From NCBI GenBank assembly GCA_016719755.1, contig JADJYM010000010.1, positions 62,001 to 126,000 of the forward strand: a stretch of 64,000 bases of DNA, given 5' to 3'. The notes beneath the pieces are model-generated. The model was not told where the DNA came from, made no database searches, and worked only from the letters and a program-made list of their open reading frames with translations. The position numbers and the translations under genes were made by a program. This DNA is from Novosphingobium sp. (lineage in GTDB: Bacteria > Pseudomonadota > Alphaproteobacteria > Sphingomonadales > Sphingomonadaceae). Positions 17,099-31,400 of the stretch are shown here, in pieces (within the stretch, counting starts at the first letter, position 1; the number at the start of each line of letters is the position of its first letter).

Positions 17099-17539
17099 AT
17101 GTCGCGTCTTGACCTTGCCGCTCTCGCAGCCCTGCTGTGGTCGAGCCCCTCGCTTGCCGAAACCGCTCCGGCGGCTTCGCTGGAAATCACCGTCACCGGG
17201 GCCAGGGCTGCCACCGGCCTGATCCGGGTGGCGCTCTGCCCCGCCGGTGCGAAGTTTCCGGACTGCGGAGCCAGGGCGGTCCGCACTGTCAGCGTGCCGG
17301 TAAGCGGTGGGGGCGGCAAGGTGGTGCTGACCGGGCTGATCCCCGGCGCCTATGCGGTCAGCGTGTTCCACGATGCCAATTCGAACGGCAAGCTGGACAC
17401 CTTCGCCGGGATCCCGCGCGAAGGCTATGGATTCTCGCGCAACCCGCCGTTCAGGCCGCGCGCGCCGCGCTTCAACGAAGCGGAGATCGCGATTTCCGGG
17501 GAATCGCACGCGGGAATCAAGCTGAAGTACATTCTCTGA
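17099..17539 (+). CDS. DUF2141 secreted protein
   Basis: A 146-aa exported protein of the DUF2141 family. A signal peptide (residues 1-20, ending SLA) precedes a beta-rich domain with the family core LIPGAYAVSVFHDANSNGKLDTF, and PREGYGFSRNP, then a C-terminal strand. The function of the family is unknown; it is frequently encoded beside carotenoid or membrane-lipid genes. Divergent from crtY (97 bp). Confidence 0.88.
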   Translation: MSRLDLAALAALLWSSPSLAETAPAASLEITVTGARAATGLIRVALCPAGAKFPDCGARAVRTVSVPVSGGGGKVVLTGLIPGAYAVSVFHDANSNGKLDTFAGIPREGYGFSRNPPFRPRAPRFNEAEIAISGESHAGIKLKYIL

Positions 17540-17671
17540 AGCCCGGGATGGCGCAGGCCATCCACAGCGCAGCGACGCGGCGGGATTGCAACGGGGGCGG
17601 ACAACCCCATATCCCGAAGCAAAGCCGGGATTGACCCGGACGGCCCACAGGGCCGGATTGGATGGATTGAC

Positions 17672-20089
<2,418 letters not shown>

Positions 20090-20184
20090 CCATTGCTGCA
20101 TTGCGGCAATCGGCGGGGCGCGCACGACTCGTCGAAAATGGCGGAAAAACGTGGATATTCCGCGTTCTCCGGCGCTGTTTCGCT

Positions 20185-20220
20185 TTGACAGGCGCGGGAA
20201 AAGCCGCTCAATTCCCGCGC
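20185..20220 (+). promoter_or_regulatory. hup promoter overlapped by a 9-bp inverted repeat
   Basis: TTGACA (20185-20190), a 17-nt spacer and TCAATT (20208-20213) form a sigma70-type promoter. Overlapping it, GCGCGGGAA (20192-20200) and TTCCCGCGC (20212-20220) are exact inverted repeats separated by 11 nt, one arm covering the spacer and the other the -10 box, as for a repressor site. Confidence 0.6.
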
Positions 20221-20278
20221 AGCCTGCGGCGAATCACAAGTCGTCCAGCGAAATTCAGAAAGGTAGGGGGTTCCCGTA

Positions 20279-20551
20279 ATGAACAAGAACGACCTGATCA
20301 GCGCTGTTGCCGATTCCAGCGGCCTGTCCAAGACCGATGCGACGAAGGCTGTGGAAGGCGTGTTCGAAGCCATCAGCGGCGCTCTGAAGAGCGGCGACGA
20401 AGTTCGTCTGGTCGGCTTCGGCACTTTCTCGGTCGCCAAGCGCAAGGCCTCTACCGGCCGCAACCCGCGCACTGGCGAACCGATGAAGATCAAGGCTTCG
20501 TCGCAGCCGAAGTTCAAGGCCGGCAAGGGCCTGAAGGACGCCGTGAACTGA
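20279..20551 (+). CDS. hup: HU family DNA-binding protein
   Basis: A 90-aa histone-like nucleoid protein that bends and compacts DNA as a dimer. The N-terminal helices (MNKNDLISAVADSSGLSK), the GFGTFSV turn and the DNA-binding arm with GRNPRTGEPMKIKAS and the closing KFKAGKGLKDAVN are all canonical. The start has GAAAGG about 13 nt upstream and GGGGG closer. It follows lon by 189 bp with its own promoter and is followed by two hairpins. Confidence 0.97.
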   Translation: MNKNDLISAVADSSGLSKTDATKAVEGVFEAISGALKSGDEVRLVGFGTFSVAKRKASTGRNPRTGEPMKIKASSQPKFKAGKGLKDAVN

Positions 20552-20562
20552 CCGGCGATATG

Positions 20563-20632
20563 CGGATCGCGTTATTGCGCGATCCGGCAGGGTTTACAGC
20601 GCCGCGTCTGCACCGTGCAGGCGCGGCGCTTG
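20563..20632 (+). terminator. Double hairpin downstream of hup (probable terminator)
   Basis: A first perfect 9-bp stem (20563-20571 with 20578-20586) is followed by a 14-bp stem (20599-20612 with 20616-20629, one G-U pair) and TTGCCGTTT. The T tail is weak, so termination efficiency is uncertain. Confidence 0.6.
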
Positions 20633-20717
20633 CCGTTTGGCCGGGGCCGGTCAACCTGCGCCTCAATTCCAAGCGGTGCTGGACGCGGGGCCTGCCCATG
20701 ACTATATCGCCCTTGCA

Positions 20718-20996
20718 ATGAACCGGATTTTCCTTGCCATTCTCGCGCTGTTCGCGGGCCTCGCTGCCGAGGCTTCGCCGGTTTTTGCGCGTATGGCCGG
20801 GTCCGGCGATACCGAAATCGGGGCGACCGAGGCAGGGCGCGGCGCGGCCAGTCCTTCGGCCATTCAGGCTTCCCCGATCGAAGCTCCCGCCCTGCGGCGG
20901 GAACGCAGCGAGCGCGAGGCGATGCGGGTCCGCCCGGCCAGCCCGCGCATTTTCATCCCGTCGGTCCAGCTGGGCGTAGACCGCGCGCTGGAATAG
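20718..20996 (+). CDS. Small hypothetical exported protein
   Basis: Not recognised. A 92-aa product with a signal peptide-like start ([21 protein letters not shown], cleavage near residue 20) and then a short, Ala/Arg/Glu-rich, low-complexity mature region ending in [14 protein letters not shown]. It lies alone between hup and secA in the same direction. Coding potential is moderate: the leader looks real and codon use is G/C-ending like its neighbours. Confidence 0.6.
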   Translation: MNRIFLAILALFAGLAAEASPVFARMAGSGDTEIGATEAGRGAASPSAIQASPIEAPALRRERSEREAMRVRPASPRIFIPSVQLGVDRALE

Positions 20997-21093
20997 CGCG
21001 CCGCCCCAAGCCACCGTTCCAGCCCGTGCGGCGCCGCTGATGGCACCGGTGCGGTGCTTTGCCCTATCCCTGCAAGATACCAGGACATTTCCC

Positions 21094-23817
<2,724 letters not shown>

Positions 23818-23849
23818 TGAATGCGCCGTCCGCAAGGACGGCACCGCAG

Positions 23850-23949
<100 letters not shown>

Positions 23950-23958
23950 GGGTTTTTG

Positions 23959-24690
23959 ATGGACTGGCTGGCTCCGGCCTTTTTCGGCACGGCCCTGCTC
24001 TATGCCTCGGTCGGGTTCGGCGGCGGATCGACCTACAGCGCGCTGCTGGCGCTCGCCGGGTTCGATTACCGCCTGCTGCCGATCGTCAGCCTGTGCTGCA
24101 ACGTGGTGGTGGTGACGGGCGCCGTGATCCGCTTTGCCCGCGCGGGCGAGATGCCGTGGCGCGGGGCGCTGACACTGTCGCTGATTGCCGCGCCGCTGGC
24201 TTTTCTGGGCGGACTGACCCCGATCCGCGAGGCGACATTCCTGTTTCTGCTGGGCCTTTGCCTGGTCGGGGCGGGGCTCGCCCTGTTCCTGCCGGGCCAC
24301 GGCAAGGGCGATCCGGCCCCCGCGGCCAGCGCGATGCCGCTGGCCGCCGCTCCGCTGGGCTATCTTGCCGGGCTGGTCGGGATCGGCGGCGGGATATTTC
24401 TGGCTCCGTTGCTGCACCTGACGCGCTGGAACTGCGCGCGGCGGATCGCGGCGACGACCAGCCTGTTCATCCTGATCAATTCACTGGCGGGCCTTGCCGG
24501 GCAACTGGCCAAGAGCGGGCCGCAGACCTTCGCCCTTGCCCTGTCGGACGCCCTGCCGCTGCTGATTGCAGTGGTGCTGGGCGGGCAGCTTGGCAGCCTG
24601 CTGGCCTTGCGCTGGCTGCCCGGCCACGTGATCCGCTGGCTCACCGCAGCGCTCACCATCTGGGCGGGCAGCCGCCTGCTGCTGGGCTGA
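23959..24690 (+). CDS. TauE/SafE family sulfite/anion exporter
   Basis: A 243-aa polytopic membrane protein of the TauE/SafE (sulfite exporter) family, with about eight hydrophobic segments arranged as two related halves: FFGTALLYASVGFGGGSTYSA near the start and YLAGLVGIGGGIFLAP in the middle, each with the family's G-(I/F)-GGG turn. The family exports sulfite, sulfonates or other organic anions; the substrate here is unknown. The ATG at 23959 is the first plausible start after the homopolymer; the frame stays open through poly-Gly upstream, but that part is not credible protein. No ribosome-binding site is visible because of the G tract. Confidence 0.87.
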   Translation: MDWLAPAFFGTALLYASVGFGGGSTYSALLALAGFDYRLLPIVSLCCNVVVVTGAVIRFARAGEMPWRGALTLSLIAAPLAFLGGLTPIREATFLFLLGLCLVGAGLALFLPGHGKGDPAPAASAMPLAAAPLGYLAGLVGIGGGIFLAPLLHLTRWNCARRIAATTSLFILINSLAGLAGQLAKSGPQTFALALSDALPLLIAVVLGGQLGSLLALRWLPGHVIRWLTAALTIWAGSRLLLG

Positions 24691-24716
24691 TTGCCGGGGC
24701 CGAGCTGCGGCCGCGC

Positions 24717-25355
24717 TCAGGCCGCGCGATTCGCCGCCGTTTCGTCCGCTTCGGGCCGGTAAGGCTGAAGCTTGAACAGCAGGCGGGCGAGCTGGTCGAG
24801 CGGGATCGCTTCCTGAAAGATGATCCCGTGATCGTGATTCCGGCGCCAGCAGACGTTGCCGAACCGCAGCGGCAGACCATCGACCTCCAGCCGCACCAGC
24901 GAGCCTGCCGGATAGCGGCTCCCGCCGACCACCCGGGCGCCCCGCGTCGAGATGTCCGCCAGCATCGCCCTGCTGTCGATCCCGCCGGTGGTGACAAGTG
25001 CGGGCCGTTCCAGCCGCAGCCGCACACCCCGATGCGGATAGCGGCCGGGCTCGGCGATGAAGGCTGACAGGTCGATCGGGCTGGCAAAGCGGTAGCCGGC
25101 GCTGCCCCCCTGCGCCCAGACCCGCTCAACCGGATAGGTGAGGCCATTAGCCAGCATCAGGAAGATCCGTGTCTCGGCCGGGACATCGTGAAAGAACCGC
25201 AGCCGGGTACCGCCAGCGGACACATCGCGGACGATGCAGACATATTCGCCGCTCTGGCACACCACTTTCGCGGTGCGCAGCATCAGCGAGGAACGGCGGG
25301 CTTGGCGTTGCTCAATTTCGACATCGGCGCTGTAGGGATGCGGGCGGCTGGGCAC
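24717..25355 (-). CDS. Protein with two tandem PilZ-like domains
   Basis: A 212-aa cytoplasmic protein made of two consecutive PilZ-like domains. The first (about 15-100) has the basic RQARRSSLMLR N-terminal motif and (D)VSAGG, the second (about 108-200) RGVRLRLERP and DISTRG; R-x-x-x-R plus (D/N)-x-S-x-x-G is the c-di-GMP-binding pattern. Domain 1 keeps the better Arg motif, so it is the likelier ligand binder. The gene stands alone. An EAL phosphodiesterase gene 1.3 kb away could act on the same messenger, but no direct link is shown. Confidence 0.75.
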   Translation of the reverse strand: MPSRPHPYSADVEIEQRQARRSSLMLRTAKVVCQSGEYVCIVRDVSAGGTRLRFFHDVPAETRIFLMLANGLTYPVERVWAQGGSAGYRFASPIDLSAFIAEPGRYPHRGVRLRLERPALVTTGGIDSRAMLADISTRGARVVGGSRYPAGSLVRLEVDGLPLRFGNVCWRRNHDHGIIFQEAIPLDQLARLLFKLQPYRPEADETAANRAA

Positions 25356-25582
25356 TTGACCTTCCTTTCCTGTCCTCTCGGATCATGGTCAAGGAAAGGT
25401 ACGCAGGCAGGGCAAACGCGGGACAAAGACGGCCCTCAGCGCTGTTACGTAGCCGGCTGTGGAATGTGGGTGGGCGCGAGCGCCCCGAACAGCACAGTGA
25501 GGCGCGTTACGCTCCGTTTCTCGTCAAAAGCTGGAGCCGGTTTTCCCGCACTGCGGCGCTTGCGCCGTGGCTGGAAAATGAA
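25356..25582. other. Intergenic spacer without a recognised gene
   Basis: A 227-bp spacer between the PilZ gene and tRNA-Asn. It contains a short dyad (TTTCCTGTC region with GGTCAAGGAAAGG at 25371-25399) near the PilZ gene's start, probably its promoter area. No gene, RNA or repeat family was recognised in the rest. Confidence 0.5.
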
Positions 25583-25657
25583 TGGCTCCCCGAGTAGGAT
25601 TCGAACCTACGACCAAGTGATTAACAGTCACCTACTCTACCGCTGAGCTATCGGGGA
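25583..25657 (-). tRNA. tRNA-Asn (anticodon GTT)
   Basis: A 75-nt cloverleaf with encoded CCA: acceptor TCCCCGA / TCGGGGA, anticodon loop CTGTTAA (anticodon GTT), T arm TAGGTTCGAATCCTA. Confidence 0.97.
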
Positions 25658-25681
25658 GCAGTCCTTGCGGACAGGAGCGCG

Positions 25682-25709
25682 CCTATAACAGGGCCGGAGA
25701 GTTTGGCAA
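25682..25709 (-). promoter_or_regulatory. Promoter of tRNA-Asn
   Basis: On the minus strand TTGCCA (25709-25704), a 16-nt spacer and TATAGG (25687-25682) lie 25 bp upstream of the tRNA. The same box pair occurs before tRNA-Pro. Confidence 0.65.
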
Positions 25710-25731
25710 TACGCCCCGGCACGTTTTTTCG

Positions 25732-26511
25732 TCAGAACTGGAATTGCTCGGCGAAAATCCGCTCCTCCAGTGTCTTGCCGGGGTCGAACAGCAGGGTCAG
25801 CTGGTGCTCGCGCGCGACCTTGACCTTCACTGCCAGGATATCGCGCAGTTCCTTCTGGTCGGCGACGGCGGCGACGGGGCGCTTTTCGGGATCGAGGACG
25901 CGGAAGGCGATCTCGTAGTGATCTGGCAGAATCGCCCCGCGCCAGCGGCGCGGGCGGAACGGGCTGATCGGGGTGAGCGCCAGCATGGCCGAGCCGAGCG
26001 GGAGTATCGGGCCGTTGGCGGAAAGGTTGTAGGCAGTCGATCCCGCCGGGGTGGCAACCAGGATGCCGTCGCAGGCCAGCGCGGGAATCCGCACCTTGCC
26101 ATTCACCGACACTTCCAGCAGCGCGGTCTGGCGGGTTTCGCGCAGCAGCGACACCTCGTTGATCGCGCAGAAGGTTTCGCTGCCTCCGCTGCCGGTCGTC
26201 GCGGTCATCGACAGGGGGGTTACGGCCAGCGGCCTGGCGCGGGCAACCCGTTCGGCCAGCGCGCGGCTGGACTTGGGCTTGTTCATCAGGAAGCCGACCG
26301 TGCCGAGGTTGAGGCCGTAGGCCGGGATCACGCGGCCCGTATCCAGCATCTGGTGGAGCACGTGGAGCATATGCCCGTCGCCTCCCAGCACCACCGCAAC
26401 GTCAGCCTCTTCCAGCGGCACGAATTCGTGCGCTTCGGCCAGGGCCGAGGCGGCTTCTTCCGCTCGGGCAGTCTCCGACGGGAGGAGGGCGAGGCGCTGG
26501 GGCTTGCTCAT
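25732..26511 (-). CDS. nadK: NAD kinase
   Basis: Phosphorylates NAD to NADP in the cytoplasm (259 aa). The NAD-kinase GGDG motif (VVLGGDGHMLHVLH, near residue 44), NLGTVGFLMN, the NE-x-(S/T) motif (AINEVSLLR) and the substrate motif GILVATPAGSTAYNLSANGP are all present. The start at 26511 gives MSKPQRLALLPSETARAEEA, matching sphingomonad homologues; the frame is open far upstream but antisense to the next gene. Divergent from the EAL gene. Confidence 0.95.
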   Translation of the reverse strand: MSKPQRLALLPSETARAEEAASALAEAHEFVPLEEADVAVVLGGDGHMLHVLHQMLDTGRVIPAYGLNLGTVGFLMNKPKSSRALAERVARARPLAVTPLSMTATTGSGGSETFCAINEVSLLRETRQTALLEVSVNGKVRIPALACDGILVATPAGSTAYNLSANGPILPLGSAMLALTPISPFRPRRWRGAILPDHYEIAFRVLDPEKRPVAAVADQKELRDILAVKVKVAREHQLTLLFDPGKTLEERIFAEQFQF

Positions 26512-26607
26512 GGCACCGATGGATATGGGGGAAGGGCGGGTTTGGCAATCGCCGCAAGGGCCGCTCTGCCAACGCTTTGGTAGGCACTTGCATGCTAGGC
26601 GCGGGGA

Positions 26608-27903
26608 ATGGACGCTTTTGTGCGCGATGACAACGATGACAGCCGCGATGCGGTGACCGGTCTGATCGGGCGCGATGGCGCGCGTCGGCGGCTGGCGCAG
26701 TGGCTGGGCCGGGGCGAGCAGGTCCACGGCCTGGTGGTCGGGTTGCGCCGGTTCGATGCGGTCAACATGGCCTATGGCGCGGCGGTGGGCGATGCCGCCC
26801 TGGCCGAGGTCGCGGCGCGGCTGAAGCACTTTGCGGGCGACGAGCTGGAAGGCGGCTGGATCGCGGCACGCAGCGGCGGCGGGCAGTTTCTGCTGCTGAC
26901 CAGCGAACCGTGCAGCCGTGAACGCTGGCAGGTCGCGGCGGCGCAGTTGCTTGACGCGCTGGCCCGCCCGATTGCCTGCGCGGGCACGACCGTGCGGCTG
27001 TCGCCGCGCGGGGCGCTGCTGCGCGGGCTGGGCGGGGAGAGCGCGGATTCGATGCTCGACCGGCTGGGGCAGGCGCTGTCCAGTGTCATGGCCCATCCCG
27101 GGCGCCGTGTGCTGTGGGCCGACGGCGAGGCGACCCGCGCCGGACGCAGCGCCGCTCAGCTCGAATCCGACCTGCTGCGCGCAATCGATGGAAACGAGAT
27201 CGAGGTGGTCTATCAGCCGCAGTTCGGGTGCCTTGACGACCGGCTGGTCGGCGGCGAGGCGCTGGCGCGCTGGAACCACCCGCAGCTTGGGCGGATCGGC
27301 GCGGGCGCGTTGTTCGCGATTGCCGAACGGGCGGACCATGTCGCCCAGCTTTCGCGTCACATCGCCCGGCTTGCGCTGAGCGGTGCGCGGACCTGGCCGA
27401 TGGACCTGCGCCTGTCGCTCAACGTCACCCCCAGCGATCTGGCGCAGGGCGATTTCGCGGGCGATTTCGCGGCTCTGGCGGAAAGCACCGGCTTTCCCGC
27501 CTGGCGGCTGACGCTGGAAGTGACCGAACAGGTCTTGCTGGCCGATGCGGCCCATGCCGCGCAGGTGCTGGGGCGGCTGACGGCGCGCGGGATGCGCGTG
27601 GCGCTGGATGACTTCGGGGCGGGGTTCTGCAACTTCCGTTACCTCAAGCTTCTGCCGCTGCATTACCTCAAGCTCGACCGCAGCATGATCGACGGGATCG
27701 CGGGCGACCTGCGCGATCTGGCCGTGCTGCGCGCGATCATTGCCATGGCCGGTGCGCTGGAACTGAAGGTCATTGCCGAGGGCGTGGAAAGCGAGGCCCA
27801 GCGCGCGCTGGTCGGGGCCGAGGGCTGCGCCAGCTATCAGGGCTTCCTGCGCGCCCAGCCGCTCAGCGCGGAGGATTTTGTCGCGCTGGCGGAAGCGCGG
27901 TGA
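26608..27903 (+). CDS. EAL-domain c-di-GMP phosphodiesterase with degenerate GGDEF domain
   Basis: A 431-aa cytoplasmic protein. The N-terminal half (about 15-165) is a GGDEF fold whose active-site loop reads SGGGQF instead of GGDEF, so cyclase activity is not expected. The C-terminal EAL domain (about 185-425) keeps the catalytic set: EALARW, the Asn in LNVTP, Glu in LEVTEQ, DDFGAG, LKLD and AEGVES. It should hydrolyse c-di-GMP, perhaps with GTP binding in the dead GGDEF as a regulator. No transmembrane or sensory domain was seen. It overlaps the following lipoprotein gene by a few bases. Confidence 0.9.
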   Translation: MDAFVRDDNDDSRDAVTGLIGRDGARRRLAQWLGRGEQVHGLVVGLRRFDAVNMAYGAAVGDAALAEVAARLKHFAGDELEGGWIAARSGGGQFLLLTSEPCSRERWQVAAAQLLDALARPIACAGTTVRLSPRGALLRGLGGESADSMLDRLGQALSSVMAHPGRRVLWADGEATRAGRSAAQLESDLLRAIDGNEIEVVYQPQFGCLDDRLVGGEALARWNHPQLGRIGAGALFAIAERADHVAQLSRHIARLALSGARTWPMDLRLSLNVTPSDLAQGDFAGDFAALAESTGFPAWRLTLEVTEQVLLADAAHAAQVLGRLTARGMRVALDDFGAGFCNFRYLKLLPLHYLKLDRSMIDGIAGDLRDLAVLRAIIAMAGALELKVIAEGVESEAQRALVGAEGCASYQGFLRAQPLSAEDFVALAEAR

Positions 27904-28471
27904 TGCGCGCGGCTTTCCTGGCGGCGGCATTGACGCTGGGCGGCTGCGGCGCGCTCAGCGGCAACAGCGTCGACATCACCTCGCGCGAGACGGCGGGTTA
28001 TCCGGTTGACCGGGTGGAGAAGCCGGTCGATTCGGGCCCGGCGATCCACGCCATCGGCATCTACGAAGCGAGCGGAGATCACGGGCACGGCCGTCATCCG
28101 ATGGCCGATGCCGAAGTGGTGGTGGAGGATCAGGGCGGTCGGCCGACCTACCTTGCGCTATCGTCTTACGAGCCGGTGCGCTGGAAGCTTTCGGGGCCGG
28201 GTCTGGCAGACGTCAAGGGCGTCTACCTTGCGGGCTATAACCGGCATGAGATCGAGGGAATTGCGGGCGGGCTGGTGGTGAATCTTTCTGGCAATGCCGA
28301 CCCGGGGGGGGGTGGGCAGTGACGGCAAGGGGCGGCCTGCACCACCCTGGGAAGGTTGGGCGCCGCTGCGGCCACGGAGTTCGTGGGCCATGCCGAAGAA
28401 CGCTTCGGGGCCAGACTGGCAAGCTTTACCGGGACATATAACGCCAACGGGTTCCGGGTGAACGCGCGCTA
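27903..28471 (+). pseudogene. Putative lipoprotein gene interrupted at a G-tract
   Basis: ATG at 27903 (or 27900 in frame as GTG) starts a protein with a lipobox leader (ALTLGGC, Cys near residue 15) and a domain of at least 120 residues (HAIGIYEASGDHGHGRHP, DQGGRPTYLALSSYEPVRW, HEIEGIAGGLVVNL). After GNADP the sequence becomes a run of G and stops at 28320-28322. Beyond the stop a plausible coding stretch continues to a TAG at 28469-28471, including GRLGAAAATEFVGHAEERFG and NGFRVNAR. The likely intact gene thus spans to 28471 and is broken by one or two indels around 28303-28335, the same kind of homopolymer site as elsewhere in the window. Function unknown. Confidence 0.6.
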
Positions 28472-28496
28472 GGGCGCCCAACCGCCCGTTCCGCTG

Positions 28497-31400
28497 TCAG
28501 CCCCTGGCCTTGCGTGCGATCGCGCTCAGTCCCTTGGTCAGCTGGAACAGGCCGTTGAGCCGCGCCTCGGCACTGCCCCAGGCGCGGGTGACGGCGATCT
28601 TGCTGTCGGGGCGCAGCTTGATCGTGCCCTGCAGGCGTTCGGCATAGGCGATCAGGCCGGCGGGATCGGGGAAGCTGTCCTGGTGGAAGCTGACCAGCGT
28701 GCCCTTGGCGCCGACATCGATCTTGGCGATATTCGCCTCGATCGCCTGGCGCTTGATCTGGATCAGCTTGACCAGGTTGACGGTGGGCGCGGGCAGCGGG
28801 CCGAAGCGGTCGATCATCTCGGCCGAGAGCGATTCGACTTCGGCGGTGTCTTCGGCATCGTTGAGGCGGCGGTAGAGCGCCATCCGCACCGCCAGATCCG
28901 GCACATAGTCTTCCGGGATCATGATCGGCGCATCGACGGTGATCTGCGGGGAGAGCGAATGGCGTTCTTTCGCCAGCCCCATGTCCCCCGCCTTGGCGGC
29001 GAGGATCGCGTCTTCCAGCATCGACTGGTACAGTTCGAACCCGACTTCGCGGATATGGCCCGACTGCTCGTCGCCCAGCAGGTTGCCCGCGCCGCGAATG
29101 TCGAGATCGTGGCTGGCGAGCTGGAAGCCCGCACCCAGCGAATCGAGATCGCCCAGCACTTTCAGCCGCTTTTCCGCCACTTCCGACAATTGCGTGTCAG
29201 CCGGCGTGGTGAGGTAGGCATAGGCGCGCAGCTTGGAGCGGCCCACCCGCCCGCGCAGCTGGTACAGCTGGGCGAGGCCAAAGCGGTCGGCGCGGTGGAT
29301 GATGATCGTGTTGGCGGATGGAATGTCGAGCCCGCTTTCGACGATCGTGGTGGCCAGCAGCACTTCGTATTTCTTTTCGTAGAAGGCGCTCATCCGCTCT
29401 TCCACCTCGCTGGCCGCCATCTGGCCGTGGGCGCTGACATAGCGGATTTCCGGCACGAATTCGCGCAGCCAGCTCTCCACGCTTTCCATGTCGGCGATGC
29501 GGGGCACGACGATGAAGCTCTGCCCGCCGCGATGGTGTTCGCGCAGCAAGGCCTCGCGCATCACCATGTCGTCCCATTCCATCACGTAGGTGCGCACCGC
29601 CAGGCGGTCGACCGGCGGGGTCTGGATGGTGGACAGCTCGCGCAGGCCCGACATCGCCATTTGCAGCGTGCGCGGGATCGGCGTGGCGGTGAGGGTCAGG
29701 ACGTGGACGTTGGTGCGCAGCTGCTTGAGCGCTTCCTTGTGGTTGACGCCAAAGCGCTGTTCCTCGTCAACGATGACCAGGCCAAGCTGCTTGAACTTCA
29801 GCGATTTCGACAGCAGCGCGTGGGTGCCGATCACGATGTCCATGGTGCCCTCGGCCAGCCCCTCGCGGGTCGCCCTGGCCTCCTTTTCGCCGACCAGGCG
29901 TGAAAGGCGCCCGACCTTCAGCGGAAACCCGGCGAAGCGTTCGGAAAAGCCCGTGAAATGCTGCCGGGCAAGCAGGGTGGTGGGGGCAATCACCGCCACC
30001 TGATGACCGGCCATCGCCGCAACGAAAGCGGCGCGCAGGGCCACCTCGGTCTTGCCGAAGCCGACATCGCCGCAGACCAGCCGGTCCATCGGCGTGCCGG
30101 TGGCAAGGTCTTCCAGCACGTCCTCGATCGCGCGCTCCTGGTCCTCGGTCTCGGCCCAGGGGAAGCGTTCGGAAAACTGGTCGTAGCTGGCCTGCTCGAC
30201 CGGGAGGACCGGAGCCTGCCGCAATGCACGCTGCGCGGCGGTGCGCAGCAGTTCGTGCGCGATTTCGCGGATGCGTTCCTTGAGCCGGCTCTTGCGCTTC
30301 TGCCACGCCTCGCCCCCCAGCCGGTCGAGCGCGACCATTTCGGCATCGCTGCCATAGCGGCTGAGGACGTCGATGTTCTCGACCGGAACGTAAAGCTTGT
30401 CGCCCCCGGCATATTCCAGCGCCACGCAATCGTGCGGGCTGTCGCCCACCGGAATCGATTGCAGACCGATGTAGCGACCGATGCCGTGGTCCATGTGGAC
30501 GACCAGATCGCCCGGAGTGAGTGCGGAGAGTTCCGCCAGGAAGGCATCGGCCCCCTTGCGGCGCTTCTTGCGGCGCACCAGCCGGTCGCCAAGGATATCC
30601 TGTTCGGTGACGAGGTCGATGTCGTCATTGGCGAAGCCGGTTTCCAGCGGCAGGACCAGCGCCACCGGCGCGCCCTTTGCCGCCAATCCCAGCGCCTCCT
30701 GCCAGGTATCGGCCATGACCGGCACCGGCCCCGCCGCTTCGCCCAGGATCGCGGAAAGCCGCGCGCGGCTGCCCTGCGAATAGGCGGCGATCAGCGCCTT
30801 CTTGCCGCGCTTGGCCGCGCCGGTCAGATAACGCGCGGCGGCCTCGTAGACATTGTCGCCCCGCGCGCGCTCGGGGGCGAAATCGCGCCCGCTGGCAAAG
30901 CCGAAATCGACCACGCCCGCGCCTTCGGGCTGGGCAAAGATATCCGCGCGGTGGACCGGGTGGCCGGTCAGCGCCGCGTCCAGTTCCCCGCGCGAGAGAT
31001 AGAGCGAGGCGGGGTCGAGCGGGCGGTAGGAACCGGGTGCCTTGCCGGATGTGTCGGACCGCGCGGCAAAGTAATCGGCAATATCGCCCAGCCGCTCGTC
31101 CGCCGCGCCCTGCGCCGCGCTGTCGATGACGATAAGGTCTTCGGGGGAGAGGTGATCGAACAGGGTCAGCAGCCGGTCTTCGAACAGGGGCAGCCAGTGC
31201 TCCATTCCCGCAAGCCGCCGCCCGTCGCTGACCGCCTGATAGAGCGGATCGGAAGTGGCATTGGCGCCGAACAGTTCGCGGTAACGGCTGCGGAAACGCT
31301 TGACGCTGTCCTCGTCGAGCAGCGCCTCGCTCGCCGGGAGCAGCAGGTGCGCCTCGACCGGGCCGGTCGAACGCTGGGTATTGGGATCGAACAGGCGCAG

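Noticed and set aside
26512-27930. Minus-strand extension of the NAD kinase frame to 732 residues
   Set aside because: The upstream part is antisense to the EAL gene; the NAD kinase N-terminus and a start are at 26511.
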